In this document: positions 16,201 through 25,385 of the stretch, piece by piece | Layout: each line of letters opens with the position of its first letter | Numbering within the stretch: position 1 is the stretch's first letter | NCBI RefSeq assembly: GCF_947503465.1 | Contig: NZ_CANNDN010000001.1 | Coordinates: 186,001-250,000, forward strand | Origin: an uncultured Tateyamaria sp. | GTDB taxonomy: Bacteria > Pseudomonadota > Alphaproteobacteria > Rhodobacterales > Rhodobacteraceae | DNA: 64,000 nt | Direction of reading: 5' to 3' | Position numbers and translations under genes: made by a program | The notes under the pieces: model-generated | The model's database searches: none | Seen by the model: only the letters and a program-made list of their open reading frames with translations | What the model was told of the DNA's origin: nothing

Positions 16201-17174
16201 TTTCGGATGAATTGGCGGGTGTACGGGAATTTGTGCCGCCTGTTCCCTTAAGCTCCGTGTTCATGGACTTGCCATTGCTGACCGGTGACGAAGTGGAGCA
16301 TGCGCCGCATGTGGCGGTCACCGGTACGCCTTGGCCTGGCGGAGTGGCGGTTTATCAGTCGTCGTCGGATTCAGATTTTGTCCTGAACTCGATCATATCA
16401 GCCCGGGCCAGCATTGGGTTTCTGAGCAGCCCGTTGCGACGGGCCCGCAGCGGCGTCATCGACCGGGCTGCGCCGCTTGAGGTCAAGATGATCCACGGCA
16501 CGTTGCAGTCGATCCCGAACCTTGAGTTCCTGAACGGAGGCAACCTGGCCGCCATTGGCGACGGTTCGGCGGAAAACTGGGAACTTGTGCAGTTCCGGGA
16601 TGCGGATTTGATCGGACCGGAGCAATATCTTCTGTCGCATCGATTGCGCGGACAGGCCGGGACGGATGCGCTGGCGCCGGAGGAGTGGCCCGCAGGATCG
16701 TGGTTTGTTCTGATGAACGGGGTGCCGTCACAGATTGGGTTGCTGCGGGCGCTGCGGCGTGTGTCGCAAACCTTCCGCATCGGTCCATCGAAACGCAGCT
16801 ACGACGATCCTTCGTATACCGAGACCGTGCACGCCTTTAACGGCAATGGATTGCGCCCATACGCGCCGGTTCACGTCCGCTTGGAACCTGAAACGGATGG
16901 CATCCGTGCGGGATGGATCCGGCGGACGCGTCTTGACGGGGACGATTGGGACCTTCCCGAAGTGCCGCTGGCCGAGGAATCCGAGAGTTACACGATCAGG
17001 GTCAGTCAATCAGGGCAGGTTGTGCGCGAAGTCACGGTCGCGTCTCCGACATGGGTGTATTCCGACGCGATGCGCCAAGCGGATGGGATTGTCGGCGGTT
17101 TTGAGCTGTCAGTGGCGCAGAATTCAGCGCGATTTGGACCAGGCCCCTTTGCATCGGAGTCTTGGGTTGGGTGA
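13233..17174 (+). CDS. GTA megatron / host-specificity protein (g15) with TIM-barrel domain
   Basis: The 1313-residue protein is the central tail fibre-like baseplate component. A hydrophobic glycine-rich N-terminus (about residues 1-45) is followed by a Gly-rich loop and a lambda J-like tail domain. The GTA TIM-barrel-like domain (roughly residues 330-720) has a DNIDFIGIDNYMPISDW segment and KPIWFTELGC typical of glycoside hydrolase folds. Tail-hub and beta-sandwich domains complete it. Length is close to the R. capsulatus homologue. It is the last gene of the cluster and is coupled to g14 by a one-base overlap. Confidence 0.95.
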   Translation: MATVILSAAGAAIGGSVGGSVLGLSSVAIGRAVGATLGRVIDQRVMGQGSEVVEHGKVDRFRLSNSGEGAAIAQLYGRMRLGGQVIWASDFLETVTVSGGGGGGGKGGPKPPPQPEVREYSYSISLALAVCEGEITRIGRVWADGEEVAINDLNMRVYTGAHDQLPDPLMEAIEGQGKVPAYRGTAYVVIENLALGQFGNRVPQFSFEVVRPEQPDQLEADEEISRAVKAVALMPGTGEYALATTAINYIDGNQGRWSANINTPAGQTDFNVSFDTLQDELPNCEAVSLIVSWFGNDLRCGSCQIQPKVERKDIEGENAPWFSGHRFRHEVAEVPRVDDRPIYGGTPSDASVIEAIGAMNAAGKKVMFYPFILMDQLQGNDLPNPYDPDSTQPHLPWRGRITLSKAPGLDGSPDGSPQADTEVDAFFGTVTAAHFQPETSPFYIGPDEWTLSRFILHYAALCRLAGGVDAFCISSEMRGLTQIRGANNTFPAVQKMKELAAQVRLILGPDTKISYAADWTEYFGYQPQDGSGDRFFHLDPLWADDNIDFIGIDNYMPISDWRDGDAHLDAAFGSIYDVDYLRTNIQGGEGYDWYYRSDEARAAQIRTPITDGAHDEPWVYRYKDIRNWWENDHHERVDGVRSAAATAWVPQSKPIWFTELGCAAIDKGTNQPNKFLDQKSSESSLPRFSNGARDDLIQKQYLRAMHSYWRQDDNNPISSTYDGPMIDMSRAFVWAWDARPYPFFPNSLRVWSDGENYPRGHWINGRTSGRTLASVVGEICDRAGLTHYDTSELFGYVRGFIVSDVTDARGALQPLMLRHAFDAVERDGVLKFISRTGKHAVPLDPDRIAIHPDLDGRLEQSRESEADLAGRVRVRFVQTDGNFDVLSEEAILADDATHAVSSSEVPMALTRPEGRQVAERWLTEARIAREAIKLALPPSLVSVGAGDVIEVAADQSEGAGLYRVDRVEQGQMQLLEAVRIEPEVYTPSELSDELAGVREFVPPVPLSSVFMDLPLLTGDEVEHAPHVAVTGTPWPGGVAVYQSSSDSDFVLNSIISARASIGFLSSPLRRARSGVIDRAAPLEVKMIHGTLQSIPNLEFLNGGNLAAIGDGSAENWELVQFRDADLIGPEQYLLSHRLRGQAGTDALAPEEWPAGSWFVLMNGVPSQIGLLRALRRVSQTFRIGPSKRSYDDPSYTETVHAFNGNGLRPYAPVHVRLEPETDGIRAGWIRRTRLDGDDWDLPEVPLAEESESYTIRVSQSGQVVREVTVASPTWVYSDAMRQADGIVGGFELSVAQNSARFGPGPFASESWVG

Positions 17175-17185
17175 TTTTTTTGGGT

Positions 17186-17220
17186 GCGGTGACGCGGGCG
17201 ATTTACATCCGCGTCGCCGC
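17186..17220 (+). terminator. Hairpin after the GTA cluster, possible terminator
   Basis: A 12-bp stem (17186-17197 with 17209-17220, one wobble, 11-nt loop) follows the last GTA stop by 11 bp. It is followed by an A+T-rich stretch (17225-17280) rather than a clean T-tract. The region 17221-17361 otherwise serves as the cysE upstream region. No convincing promoter pair was found there. Confidence 0.5.
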
Positions 17221-17361
17221 AAGGTTTAGATTTTATTATATTTTATCGTTTTCGAACACGTTACTGGTTTTATTGATCCGGGTTGACGATGGGTGCCATC
17301 ACGGGTTTGCGTTTGGAGAAACTGTCTTATGTAAGGTAGGCAGGGGCCGAAAGGACGCATC

Positions 17362-18171
17362 ATGGCTGATCTACGCACAAATATTGCTTCTATTGATCCT
17401 GTTTGGGATCAGATCACGGAAGAGGCGCGGCAGGCTGTCGCCGATGAACCGCTGGTCGGTGGCTTTGTTCATGCCTGTATCCTGCACCACAAGTCGGTGG
17501 AAAAGGCGCTGTCTTATCGGATAGCGGCTAAATTGGCGTCCAACGAGATGTCGATGGTCGTCGTTCGCGAGATCGTCGAGGAAGCCTATCAGAAATCGCC
17601 AGCGCTGGTGGAAGCGGCGCGGGCTGATCTGGTTGCGGTGTACGAACGTGATCCTGCCTGCCACCGCCTGTTGCAGCCGATCCTGTATTTCAAGGGATAT
17701 CAGGCCATGCAAGCCTACCGCGTAGGCCACTTTCTTTGGGAAGAGGGGCACACGGATTTGGCGTATTTCTTCCAGATGCGTGTTTCCGAGATATTTGGCG
17801 TGGACATTCATCCTGCCGCCCGGATCGGCAAGGGCATCATGATTGACCACGCGCATTCCATCGTCATTGGCGAGACCGCCGTCGTGGGTGACAATGTTTC
17901 CATGCTCCATTCCGTGACTTTGGGTGGGACCGGCAAGGAAGAAGAAGATCGCCACCCCAAGATTGGGAACGGCGTCTTGATCGGGGCCGGTGCAAAAGTT
18001 CTGGGCAATATCAAAGTGGGCAATTGCAGTCGCATCGCGGCAGGGTCAGTCGTGCTTGACGAAGTGCCGCCGTGCAAAACGGTGGCAGGTATTCCGGCGC
18101 GCATCGTGGGCGAGGCCGGGTGCGATCAACCATCTGTGTCCATGAACCACATGCTTGGAAAAGATCACTAG
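17362..18171 (+). CDS. cysE: Serine O-acetyltransferase
   Basis: CysE acetylates L-serine to O-acetylserine, the first step of cysteine synthesis, in the cytosol. The 269-residue protein has the helical SATase N-terminal domain (to about residue 135) and a left-handed beta-helix of hexapeptide repeats, with HPAARIGKG, IDHAHSIVIGETAVVGDNV and a final IPARIVG. His in IDHAH is the likely catalytic base. A GAAAGGA site precedes ATG 17362. It is transcribed away from the GTA cluster end and is closed by a strong bidirectional terminator. Confidence 0.95.
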   Translation: MADLRTNIASIDPVWDQITEEARQAVADEPLVGGFVHACILHHKSVEKALSYRIAAKLASNEMSMVVVREIVEEAYQKSPALVEAARADLVAVYERDPACHRLLQPILYFKGYQAMQAYRVGHFLWEEGHTDLAYFFQMRVSEIFGVDIHPAARIGKGIMIDHAHSIVIGETAVVGDNVSMLHSVTLGGTGKEEEDRHPKIGNGVLIGAGAKVLGNIKVGNCSRIAAGSVVLDEVPPCKTVAGIPARIVGEAGCDQPSVSMNHMLGKDH

Positions 18172-18215
18172 CGCGCAGGGACGCGACCCCCGTGACTTAA
18201 CGAGACGGACAAACG

Positions 18216-18253
18216 AAAAGCCCCGCCCGGCAGTTGCCGGGCGGGGCTTTTTT
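18216..18253. terminator. Bidirectional intrinsic terminator between cysE and pdhC
   Basis: A perfect 17-bp inverted repeat, AAAAGCCCCGCCCGGCA pairing with its complement around a two-base centre, has A-runs on the left and a T-run on the right. It can end transcripts from both the converging cysE and pdhABC genes. Confidence 0.92.
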
Positions 18254-18270
18254 GCGTTTGGTGTATGCGG

Positions 18271-19572
18271 TTAGGCGAGCATGGCCAACGGATTTTCCAG
18301 ATTGTCGACGATGGCTTGCAGCAGTTGTGCGCCAAGCGCGCCATCGATGACACGGTGATCGACTGACAGAGTGACGGACATTACAGTCGCGACTTCCAGT
18401 TCTCCATCCTTGCCGACCACGGGCTTTTTGACCCCGGCGCCAACGGCCAGGATCGCGCCGTGGGGCGGATTGATGACCGCATCGAAGTTGTCGATGCCGA
18501 ACATCCCGAGGTTCGATATGGCAAAGCTGCCGCCCTGATACTCGTGCGGCGCCAGCTTTCGGTCGCGTGCACGACCCGCCAGATCCTTCATCTCGGCAGA
18601 CAGCGCAGATAGCGATTTCTGATGTGCGTCCTGCAGCACAGGTGTGAAAAGGCCGCCTTCGATTGCCACAGCAACGGCCACATCCGATGGGGTGAGTTTC
18701 AACACCTTGTCGCCTGCCCAAACGGCATTGGCGTCAGGCACCTGTTGCAGGGCGAGGGCGCAGGCCTTGATGATGAAGTCATTGACCGAGAGCTTTATGC
18801 CGCGATCCGCGAGTTGACCGTTGAGCGTGCCGCGAAATTCCAACAGCGCATCCAGCTTGATGTCGCGGCGCAGATAGAAGTGCGGCACGGTCTGCTTGGC
18901 TTCGGTCAAACGCGCTGCAATGGTTTTGCGCATGCCGTCCAGCTTGACCTCTTCGTAGTCGCGCCCCTCGTACATTTTGGTGACGGCGTCGCCGGACGGG
19001 CCTGCCGGCGCGGACGCTGCAAGTGCCGGCGTTGCTGTGGGTTCGGAGGCTTTTGCAGGAGCGGCTTCGGCCTTCTCCACGTCGGCCTTGACGATACGCC
19101 CATGCGGGCCAGAGCCCTTGAGGGCAGCCAGGTCGAGACCTTTTTGTGCGGCGATGCGGCGGGCAAGCGGCGAGGCAAAAATGCGGGTGCCGTCCTTGGT
19201 TGGGGCCGCTGGTGCGGGTGCCGCCGTTTCGGCAGCCGCCGGTGTGGATACCTCTGCCGTCGCGTCAGCTGCCGGAGCAGCCTCGGGTGCCGGGGCGGAC
19301 GAGGTACTGCCTATGTCTTCGGCGCTTTCGCCGTCTTCCAGCAGGACGGCGATCGGCGTGTTCACCTTTACCCCCTCACTGCCCTCGGCCACCAGGATCT
19401 TGCCCACGGTCCCTTCATCCACGGCTTCGAATTCCATCGTCGCCTTGTCAGTCTCGATCTCGGCGAGAAGGTCACCGGACGACACCGTATCGCCCTCTTT
19501 GACCAGCCATTTCGCAAGTGTGCCTTCCTCCATCGTCGGAGACAGCGCGGGCATGAGAATTTCTGTCGGCAT
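18271..19572 (-). CDS. pdhC: Pyruvate dehydrogenase E2, dihydrolipoamide acetyltransferase
   Basis: The core of the pyruvate dehydrogenase complex; it transfers acetyl groups from lipoate to CoA. Domains in order: one lipoyl domain with Lys43 in ETDKATMEF, an Ala/Pro-rich linker, a peripheral subunit-binding domain at about 128-165 ([14 protein letters not shown]), a second linker, and the catalytic domain ending with His406-x3-Asp410 in DHRVIDGA. The 433-residue length fits single-lipoyl E2 proteins. It lies 12 bp after pdhB on the same strand, and its lipoyl domain is nearly the same as that of PdhB. Confidence 0.96.
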   Translation of the reverse strand: MPTEILMPALSPTMEEGTLAKWLVKEGDTVSSGDLLAEIETDKATMEFEAVDEGTVGKILVAEGSEGVKVNTPIAVLLEDGESAEDIGSTSSAPAPEAAPAADATAEVSTPAAAETAAPAPAAPTKDGTRIFASPLARRIAAQKGLDLAALKGSGPHGRIVKADVEKAEAAPAKASEPTATPALAASAPAGPSGDAVTKMYEGRDYEEVKLDGMRKTIAARLTEAKQTVPHFYLRRDIKLDALLEFRGTLNGQLADRGIKLSVNDFIIKACALALQQVPDANAVWAGDKVLKLTPSDVAVAVAIEGGLFTPVLQDAHQKSLSALSAEMKDLAGRARDRKLAPHEYQGGSFAISNLGMFGIDNFDAVINPPHGAILAVGAGVKKPVVGKDGELEVATVMSVTLSVDHRVIDGALGAQLLQAIVDNLENPLAMLA

Positions 19573-19584
19573 GTCTGCGGCTCC

Positions 19585-20967
19585 TTAGCGGTAGGTGACT
19601 TGTTTGACGGCTTCGATCACTTCGCCGGTGGTGATCAGCGCATGCTTTTCGAGGTTCGCGGCATAGGGCATCGGAACATCCTTGCCCGTGCAGTTGATGA
19701 CCGGCGCGTCCAGATAGTCGAATGCTTCCTGCATGATGACCGAGCTGATGTAGTTACCGACCGACCCTTGTGGCCAACCTTCCTCGACCGTCACGCAACG
19801 ATTTGTTTTCATGACAGAATTGATGATTGTGCCAGTGTCCATCGGGCGCAGGGTGCGCAGGTCGATCACCTCGGCGCTGATGCCCTCCTCGGCCAGCTTG
19901 TCGGCGGCTTCCAGCGCGTATTGCATGCCAATGCCAAAGGACACGATGGTCACATCGTCACCTTCGCGCCAGATGCGGGCCTTGCCAAACGGCACGGTGA
20001 AATCGTTCATGTCCGGCACGTCGAACGTGCGGCCATAAAGGATCTCGTTCTCCAGGAAAATCACCGGGTTGGGGTCGCGAATTGCGGTCTTCATCAACCC
20101 TTTGGCGTCCGAAGCTGAATAGGGCATCACCACTTTCAGCCCCGGCACCTGCATGTACCATGCGGCATAGTCCTGGCTGTGCTGAGCCCCCACACGCGCG
20201 GCGGCACCGTTCGGGCCGCGGAACACCATGGGCGCACCCATCTGACCACCCGACATATAGAGCGTCTTGGCCGCCGAGTTGATGATCTGGTCGATCGCCT
20301 GCATGGCGAAGTTGAAGGTCATGAATTCGACGATCGGGCGCAATCCGCCGAATGCCGCACCAACGCCGATCCCGGCAAAGCCGTGTTCGGTGATGGGCGT
20401 GTCGATCACACGTTTGGCGCCGAATTCGTCCAGAAGGCCCTGGGATACCTTGTAGGCGCCCTGATACTCGGCCACTTCCTCGCCCATCAGGAACACGGTG
20501 TCGTCATTGCGCATTTCTTCGGCCATGGCATCGCGTAACGCTTCGCGCACGGTCTGTTCCTTCATGGCCGTGCCTTCGGGCCAGTCCGGGCTGCTGTCGA
20601 CCTTGGGCGCCGTGGGCGCGCTGTCGGGGGTCGATGCGGTCGCGGGCGACGACGCCTTGCCCTCTTCGCCATTCAACGCCGCCGGGGCAGGGGCGCTTGA
20701 CGCCTCGATGTCGTCGGCGCTCTCGCCTTCCTCGATCAACACGGCGATGGGGGTGTTCACCTTCACCCCTTCCGTGCCTTCCTCGATCAGGATCTTGCCG
20801 ACGATCCCCTCGTCGACGGCTTCAAACTCCATCGTCGCCTTGTCGGTCTCGATCTCGGCCATGATGTCACCGGACGACACCGTATCGCCCTCCTTGACCA
20901 GCCATTTCGCCAGCGTGCCTTCCTCCATCGTGGGGGACAGGGCGGGCATCAGAATTTCGGTTGCCAT
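19585..20967 (-). CDS. pdhB: Pyruvate dehydrogenase E1 beta subunit with N-terminal lipoyl domain
   Basis: With PdhA it forms the thiamine-diphosphate E1 that decarboxylates pyruvate. From the ATG at 20967 (GGGGAGCAAG ribosome site upstream) the protein has 460 residues: an N-terminal lipoyl domain (residues 1-80, Lys43), a linker rich in Ala and Pro, and a transketolase-like beta domain starting near residue 135 ([14 protein letters not shown]). The extra lipoyl domain on E1-beta is characteristic of many alphaproteobacteria. An open frame extends further upstream but lacks a better start. Confidence 0.96.
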   Translation of the reverse strand: MATEILMPALSPTMEEGTLAKWLVKEGDTVSSGDIMAEIETDKATMEFEAVDEGIVGKILIEEGTEGVKVNTPIAVLIEEGESADDIEASSAPAPAALNGEEGKASSPATASTPDSAPTAPKVDSSPDWPEGTAMKEQTVREALRDAMAEEMRNDDTVFLMGEEVAEYQGAYKVSQGLLDEFGAKRVIDTPITEHGFAGIGVGAAFGGLRPIVEFMTFNFAMQAIDQIINSAAKTLYMSGGQMGAPMVFRGPNGAAARVGAQHSQDYAAWYMQVPGLKVVMPYSASDAKGLMKTAIRDPNPVIFLENEILYGRTFDVPDMNDFTVPFGKARIWREGDDVTIVSFGIGMQYALEAADKLAEEGISAEVIDLRTLRPMDTGTIINSVMKTNRCVTVEEGWPQGSVGNYISSVIMQEAFDYLDAPVINCTGKDVPMPYAANLEKHALITTGEVIEAVKQVTYR

Positions 20968-20981
20968 GTGTCTTGCTCCCC

Positions 20982-21992
20982 TTACGCGTTCTGCGGCGCC
21001 GTTTCGGAATAGATATCGGTCCAAAGCTCGTCCAAGCCGGGTTCCGGGCTCTCCTTCGCGAACTCGGCGGAGGCGTTCACGATGTCCTTGATTTCCTTGT
21101 CGATGGCCTTCAGGTCCTCTTCGGTCGCGTGCTTGCCGGTCAGCAGCATCGACCGGACGGCCTCGATCGGATCACGCTCATCGCGCATCTTCTGCACTTC
21201 CTCGCGGGTGCGGTACTTGGCCGGGTCCGACATCGAATGCCCGCGATAGCGGTATGTCTTGATCTCAAGGATATACGGACCCTTGCCCGCGCGACAGTGC
21301 TCCACCGCCTTCTGCCCCGCGGCCTTCACGGCCAGCACATCCATGCCATCCACCTCTTCGCCGGGAATGCCATAGGCGGCCCCGCGCTCCCAGTAACTGG
21401 GTGACTTGGTGGACCGCTTGGTCGACGTGCCCATGGCGTACTGGTTGTTCTCGATCACAAAGATGACGGGCAGGTCCCACAGCTCGGCCATGTTATACGC
21501 CTCATAGACCTGGCCCTGGTTCGCCGCGCCATCGCCGAAATAGGTGAAGGTGACGCGCCCATTCTCCTTGTACTTGTCGGCAAAGGCCAAACCCGCCCCC
21601 AGCGGCACCTGTGCCGCGACAATCCCGTGGCCGCCATAGAAATGCTTCTCTTTCGAGAACATGTGCATCGACCCGCCCTTGCCCTTGGAATAGCCGCCCT
21701 CGCGGCCCGTCAGCTCGGCCATGACACCGTTGGGGTCCATGCCACAGGCCAGCATGTGGCCGTGATCGCGATAGGACGTGATGCGCTTGTCGCCGTCCTC
21801 GGCCGCAGCCTCCAGCCCCACGACAACGGCCTCCTGTCCGATATACAGGTGGCAGAACCCCCCGATCAGTCCCATGCCATACAACTGACCGGCCTTTTCC
21901 TCGAACCGGCGGATCAAAAGCATGTCGCGATAATAGCCTTGCAGCTCCTCCGCAGACACGTTGGGTTTGGATGTGGCTTTGCGCGCGGTCAT
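20982..21992 (-). CDS. pdhA: Pyruvate dehydrogenase E1 alpha subunit
   Basis: The 336-residue E1 alpha chain binds thiamine diphosphate through [20 protein letters not shown], and has the conserved [17 protein letters not shown] and YRGHSMSDP loops. It is the first gene of pdhABC, 14 bp ahead of pdhB. The start at 21992 is preceded by a GAGGG ribosome site. A 20-bp palindrome at 22015-22034 lies 23 bp before the start codon and matches one ahead of lpd, suggesting shared control of the complex. Confidence 0.96.
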   Translation of the reverse strand: MTARKATSKPNVSAEELQGYYRDMLLIRRFEEKAGQLYGMGLIGGFCHLYIGQEAVVVGLEAAAEDGDKRITSYRDHGHMLACGMDPNGVMAELTGREGGYSKGKGGSMHMFSKEKHFYGGHGIVAAQVPLGAGLAFADKYKENGRVTFTYFGDGAANQGQVYEAYNMAELWDLPVIFVIENNQYAMGTSTKRSTKSPSYWERGAAYGIPGEEVDGMDVLAVKAAGQKAVEHCRAGKGPYILEIKTYRYRGHSMSDPAKYRTREEVQKMRDERDPIEAVRSMLLTGKHATEEDLKAIDKEIKDIVNASAEFAKESPEPGLDELWTDIYSETAPQNA

Positions 21993-22014
21993 GCGGCGAC
22001 CTCCCTCAAAAGGA

Positions 22015-22034
22015 ATAGTTTAGCGTTAAACTAT
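22015..22034. promoter_or_regulatory. Palindromic operator ahead of pdhABC
   Basis: The site is ATAGTTTA-GCGT-TAAACTAT, with 8-bp perfect arms and a CG in the spacer. A near-copy (TAGTTTA-ACGG-TAAACTA) lies 33-50 bp before the lpd start. On the minus strand a TTGACA lies at 22070-22065, upstream of this site, but no good -10 was found at the right spacing. A repressor of pyruvate dehydrogenase expression is the simplest reading; the protein is not identified. Confidence 0.7.
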
Positions 22035-22253
22035 CCTCTACAGGATTCGTTCCATACGTGCGAGTGTCAATGTGCCGCAACGGCAACCTGGTGCATCGCA
22101 GCCATGTTTTATTGCGTGATCAAAAGCAACCGGAGCGCTGGCACGCGATCCACCGCACGCACCTGGCAGGCACCTTCACACCACGCCGACCCGCCCGCGT
22201 GCGGCGGGGCGTGCACGTGTGTCAGCCTTGGGTACGCATCTGGCCTGCGATGT

Positions 22254-22553
22254 TCAGCGAATGACAATCTCGTCGCTGCGCAACATGCCCAGCACGGACC
22301 GGGCCTGTTCGTCCAGCAGATCCAGGTCCAGGTAATCGTCCGACAACCGCTTGGTCAGGTTTTCCATCTCGGCCACCTGCGCCTGCACGTCGGCCAGTTG
22401 CACCGACAGGTCCCGCGCTTCGGCCTGAATTTCCGCCCGGCGGAATACGCCAAAATCCCCCTGCACAGCGGCAAAGGTGAAATAGATCGCCAGCGCGAAG
22501 GCGACGGAAAAAAAGACAAATGTGCCCAATGCGGGACGTGCGGTGCGGATCAT
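22254..22553 (-). CDS. ftsB: Septum formation initiator FtsB/DivIC-like protein
   Basis: A 99-residue bitopic protein with one transmembrane helix at about residues 10-30, then a coiled coil (residues 40-75) and the DYLDLDLLDEQARSVLG motif typical of the FtsB/DivIC family. It would join the divisome at midcell with FtsL and FtsQ. It lies upstream of pdhA on the same strand, a neighbourhood common in alphaproteobacteria. The 219-bp gap 22035-22253 between them has no further gene that I can support. Confidence 0.85.
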   Translation of the reverse strand: MIRTARPALGTFVFFSVAFALAIYFTFAAVQGDFGVFRRAEIQAEARDLSVQLADVQAQVAEMENLTKRLSDDYLDLDLLDEQARSVLGMLRSDEIVIR

Positions 22554-22660
22554 GTCAACTGCCTCTGTACCGTCTCTGCCGGACGGCTTTCACCACTATG
22601 GCACACCTGATTCGCCGTGTGAATCCCCTTTGTTTCCAAAGGCGACAGACGCCGCGACCG

Positions 22661-22685
22661 GCGCATCAGGCACATCCTGATGCGC
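22661..22685. other. Perfect 10-bp hairpin downstream of the SDR gene
   Basis: GCGCATCAGG pairs with CCTGATGCGC around loop CACAT, 23 bp beyond the stop of the SDR gene on the minus strand. There is no T-tract on either strand, so it is a hairpin of uncertain role, perhaps a weak terminator or 3' stabiliser. Confidence 0.5.
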
Positions 22686-22707
22686 CCCCCCACACGTCGG
22701 GGTGCCC

Positions 22708-23481
22708 CTAATGCTTGCCCATCATCTGCGCCGCGATCCGCGTGGTCATGCTGCGGGGGCTGATCCGGGGCAGAAAGGCAAAGACCTTGTTCATCGCGCC
22801 CGGCACCACGATCCGCTTGCCGATGCGGGCCTGCAACCAGCCGTCCTCGGCCACATCCTTGGCCTTCATTGGTTTCGCCACCTTCAACAGGCGCACGCCG
22901 TCCATATCGGCATCATCGAAAAAGTTGGTGGCGGTGGCCCCGGGACACAGTGCCGTCACGGTGACGGACGATCCGCGCAATTCCTCGGCCACCGCTTCGG
23001 ACAGCGACAATACATAGGCCTTGGTGGCATGATAGACCGCCATGTTCGGCCCCGGCGTGAACCCGGCGACCGACGCGACGTTCAGGATACGTCCCTTGGG
23101 CTGCGCCTGCATATGCGGGATCGCGAGCTTCATCAGCCGCGTCAGCGCCAGCATGTTCACATTGATGGAGGCCAGTTCCCGGTCCCAGCCCTGACCGGCG
23201 TCAAACGGCCCGTTGTACCCAAGGCCCGCATTGTTGACGAGCACGTCAATCTCGCGCCCATCCGTCGCTTCGGACCACAGCCGGTCCACCTCGTCCAGAT
23301 TGGACAGGTCCGCCGGGATCACCACCGCCTCTACACCCGCGCCGCGCGCCTCCTCGGCCACCTTGTCCAGCTTGTCCTTGGACCGCGCGGCCAGAATGAC
23401 ATTACGGCTCTCCTTGGCCGCGATGCGCACAAACTCGACCCCCAAACCTTCGGAAGCGCCCGTGATAAGTGTCCAAGCCAT
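22708..23481 (-). CDS. SDR family NAD(P)-dependent oxidoreductase
   Basis: A 257-residue classical short-chain dehydrogenase. The cofactor motif TGASEGLG is at residues 7-14, NNAG at 83-86, and the catalytic Ser137, Tyr150 and Lys154 (YHATK) are all present. The substrate cannot be told from sequence. The C-terminal RISPRSMTTRIAAQMMGKH tail resembles SDRs of the DltE/YciK-like group. It stands alone between ftsB and pgk, with 78 bp to pgk on the same strand. Confidence 0.9.
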   Translation of the reverse strand: MAWTLITGASEGLGVEFVRIAAKESRNVILAARSKDKLDKVAEEARGAGVEAVVIPADLSNLDEVDRLWSEATDGREIDVLVNNAGLGYNGPFDAGQGWDRELASINVNMLALTRLMKLAIPHMQAQPKGRILNVASVAGFTPGPNMAVYHATKAYVLSLSEAVAEELRGSSVTVTALCPGATATNFFDDADMDGVRLLKVAKPMKAKDVAEDGWLQARIGKRIVVPGAMNKVFAFLPRISPRSMTTRIAAQMMGKH

Positions 23482-23559
23482 GTGATGATCCCCGCGTGTG
23501 AAATTTCAATACGCACACATATGGGGGCAGGGTGGCCCGACACCAACGGTTTGGCGCGA

Positions 23560-24747
23560 TTAGGAAGTCAGCGCGGCCACACCCGGCAATTCCTTGCCTT
23601 CCATCCATTCCAGAAACGCGCCACCCCCGGTCGAGATATAGGTGAAATCGTCCGCCACACCCGCCTGGTTCAGGGCCGCCACGGTATCGCCGCCACCGGC
23701 AACGGTGACCAGCGTGCCCGCGCGTGTCAGCTGCGCCGCTGCCTTGGCCGCGGCCACGGTGGCCGTGTCAAAGGGCGGGATTTCGAAGGCCCCCAACGGG
23801 CCGTTCCAGATCAGGGTTTCCAGATCGTCAAAGGCCCGCGCGATGGTGTGCGCTGCATCATCGCCTGCATCCAGCACCATCTGATCGCTGTTCAGCTTGG
23901 TATCCGACCCCAGCGCAATCACCTCGTGATCCGCCCCCGCTTTGAACTCGGTCGCGACGCGCCCGTCGGACGGCAGGATCACTTTGCACCCTGCCTCTTT
24001 CGCGGCCGCGATGATGTCGCGCGCCGTGTCGTGCAGGTCCGCCTCTTGCAGTGATGCGCCCAGGTCTGCGCCTTGCGCCGCGATGAACGTATTGGCCATG
24101 CCGCCGCCGATGATCAGCACATCGATCTTCTTCACAAGGTTTTGCAGCAGGTCCAGCTTGGTCGACACCTTGGCTCCGCCCACGACCGCACCGACGGGCC
24201 GCCGGGGATTGGACAGCGCTGCCTCCAGCGCCTCCAGTTCCGCCTGCATCAGTCGACCCGCACAGGCAGGCAGCAGATGCGCCACCCCGGTGGTCGAGGC
24301 ATGGGCCCGGTGCGCGGCGGAGAACGCGTCATTGCAGTAGACATCGCCCAGCGTGGCCAGGAACTGCGCCATCTGCGGATCGTTCGCTTCTTCCATGGGG
24401 TTAAAACGGGTGTTCTCGACCAGAATGATCGCATCCCCGGCTTGTTGGTCGATCCAGTCCCGGCTGGGCCGTTCCACAAAGGTTACCGAAGCGTTAAAGG
24501 CATCTTCGAGCGCAGGCACCAGATGTTGTAGTGACATCGCCGGATTGGGCTGTCCCTTGGGTCGTCCGAAATGGGCCAGCAGCACCGGGCTGCCGCCCTT
24601 GGCGCGGATGTCGGTGATGGTGGGCACGATCCGTTCGATGCGGGTTGCGTCGGTGATGCGCCCGTCTTCCATCGGCACGTTGATGTCGACGCGGGTCAGC
24701 ACGCGCTTGCCCGAAAGGTCCATATCATCCAGCGATTTCCAGCCCAT
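23560..24747 (-). CDS. pgk: Phosphoglycerate kinase
   Basis: Cytosolic glycolytic and gluconeogenic enzyme that interconverts 1,3-bisphosphoglycerate + ADP and 3-phosphoglycerate + ATP. The 395-residue protein begins [26 protein letters not shown] and contains [21 protein letters not shown] and the C-terminal [19 protein letters not shown] nucleotide-binding segments. ATG 24747 has an AGGAG ribosome site; earlier starts in the frame lack one. It is divergent from the cyclophilin genes and is not linked to the gap genes 32 kb away. Confidence 0.97.
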   Translation of the reverse strand: MGWKSLDDMDLSGKRVLTRVDINVPMEDGRITDATRIERIVPTITDIRAKGGSPVLLAHFGRPKGQPNPAMSLQHLVPALEDAFNASVTFVERPSRDWIDQQAGDAIILVENTRFNPMEEANDPQMAQFLATLGDVYCNDAFSAAHRAHASTTGVAHLLPACAGRLMQAELEALEAALSNPRRPVGAVVGGAKVSTKLDLLQNLVKKIDVLIIGGGMANTFIAAQGADLGASLQEADLHDTARDIIAAAKEAGCKVILPSDGRVATEFKAGADHEVIALGSDTKLNSDQMVLDAGDDAAHTIARAFDDLETLIWNGPLGAFEIPPFDTATVAAAKAAAQLTRAGTLVTVAGGGDTVAALNQAGVADDFTYISTGGGAFLEWMEGKELPGVAALTS

Positions 24748-24875
24748 GCCGCGCACTCCTTTGCCACTCTTCAAGCCCTTGCATCGCGGCAAAACCCGCT
24801 CGGGTCAACCGTGTGGCTTGTCCCTGCGGGTTCACCGGCTTAGATACGAACGAACCGAAACGGAAAGAGACATCA

Positions 24876-25385
24876 ATGGCCGATATCAAAGACCCCGAGA
24901 ACACGATCCTGATGGAGCTGAAGGGCGGCACCGTCACAATCGAATTGCTGCCCGACGTAGCGCCCAAACATGTCGAGCGGATGAAAGAGCTTGCGCGGGC
25001 TGGCGAGTACGACAACGTCGCGTTTCACCGCGTGATCGACGGCTTCATGGCGCAGACGGGTGACGTGCAGCACGGTGACATGGAAGACGGGTTCAACATC
25101 CGCATGGCAGGCACCGGCGGGTCCGACAAGCCTGACGTTCCGGCCGAGTTCTCCAAGATCCCCCACGCCCGTGGTAGCCTGGGCGCCGCGCGCTCGGCCA
25201 ACCCCGACAGCGCGAACTCGCAGTTCTTCATCAACTTCAAGGACAATGATTTCCTGAACGGGCAGTACACCGTCTATGGTCAGGTCATCTCCGGCATGGA
25301 ACATGTGGACGCCATCACCCGCGGCGAGCCGCCTGCCGAGCCGGACCGGATGATCAGCGTGAAGGTCGCCGCAGATGTGGCGTAA
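24876..25385 (+). CDS. ppiB: Cytosolic peptidyl-prolyl isomerase, cyclophilin type
   Basis: A 169-residue cyclophilin without a signal peptide. Active-site landmarks are FHRVIDGFMAQTGD, NSQFFINF and the GQYTVYGQV turn. It catalyses cis-trans isomerisation at proline in the cytosol. The ATG at 24876 follows GGAAAGAGA. Its last 11 bases overlap the next gene, a second cyclophilin with a signal peptide, so the pair arose by duplication and is expressed together. Confidence 0.93.
   Translation: MADIKDPENTILMELKGGTVTIELLPDVAPKHVERMKELARAGEYDNVAFHRVIDGFMAQTGDVQHGDMEDGFNIRMAGTGGSDKPDVPAEFSKIPHARGSLGAARSANPDSANSQFFINFKDNDFLNGQYTVYGQVISGMEHVDAITRGEPPAEPDRMISVKVAADVA

Noticed and set aside
3134..17174. 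Ordinary prophage
   Set aside because: There is no integrase, repressor, replication gene or att site at either end, and the gene order and tiny tape measure match RcGTA exactly.
18622..20118. A 498-codon plus-strand frame over pdhB and pdhC
   Set aside because: Shadow of the two dehydrogenase genes; it crosses their boundary and matches no family.
22042..22070. Complete pdhA promoter from TTGACA at 22070-22065
   Set aside because: No acceptable -10 hexamer occurs at 16-18 bp spacing, so only the -35-like element is noted.
22177..22214. Imperfect GC hairpin downstream of ftsB
   Set aside because: It has a bulged stem and no T-tract, so it is too weak to call a terminator.
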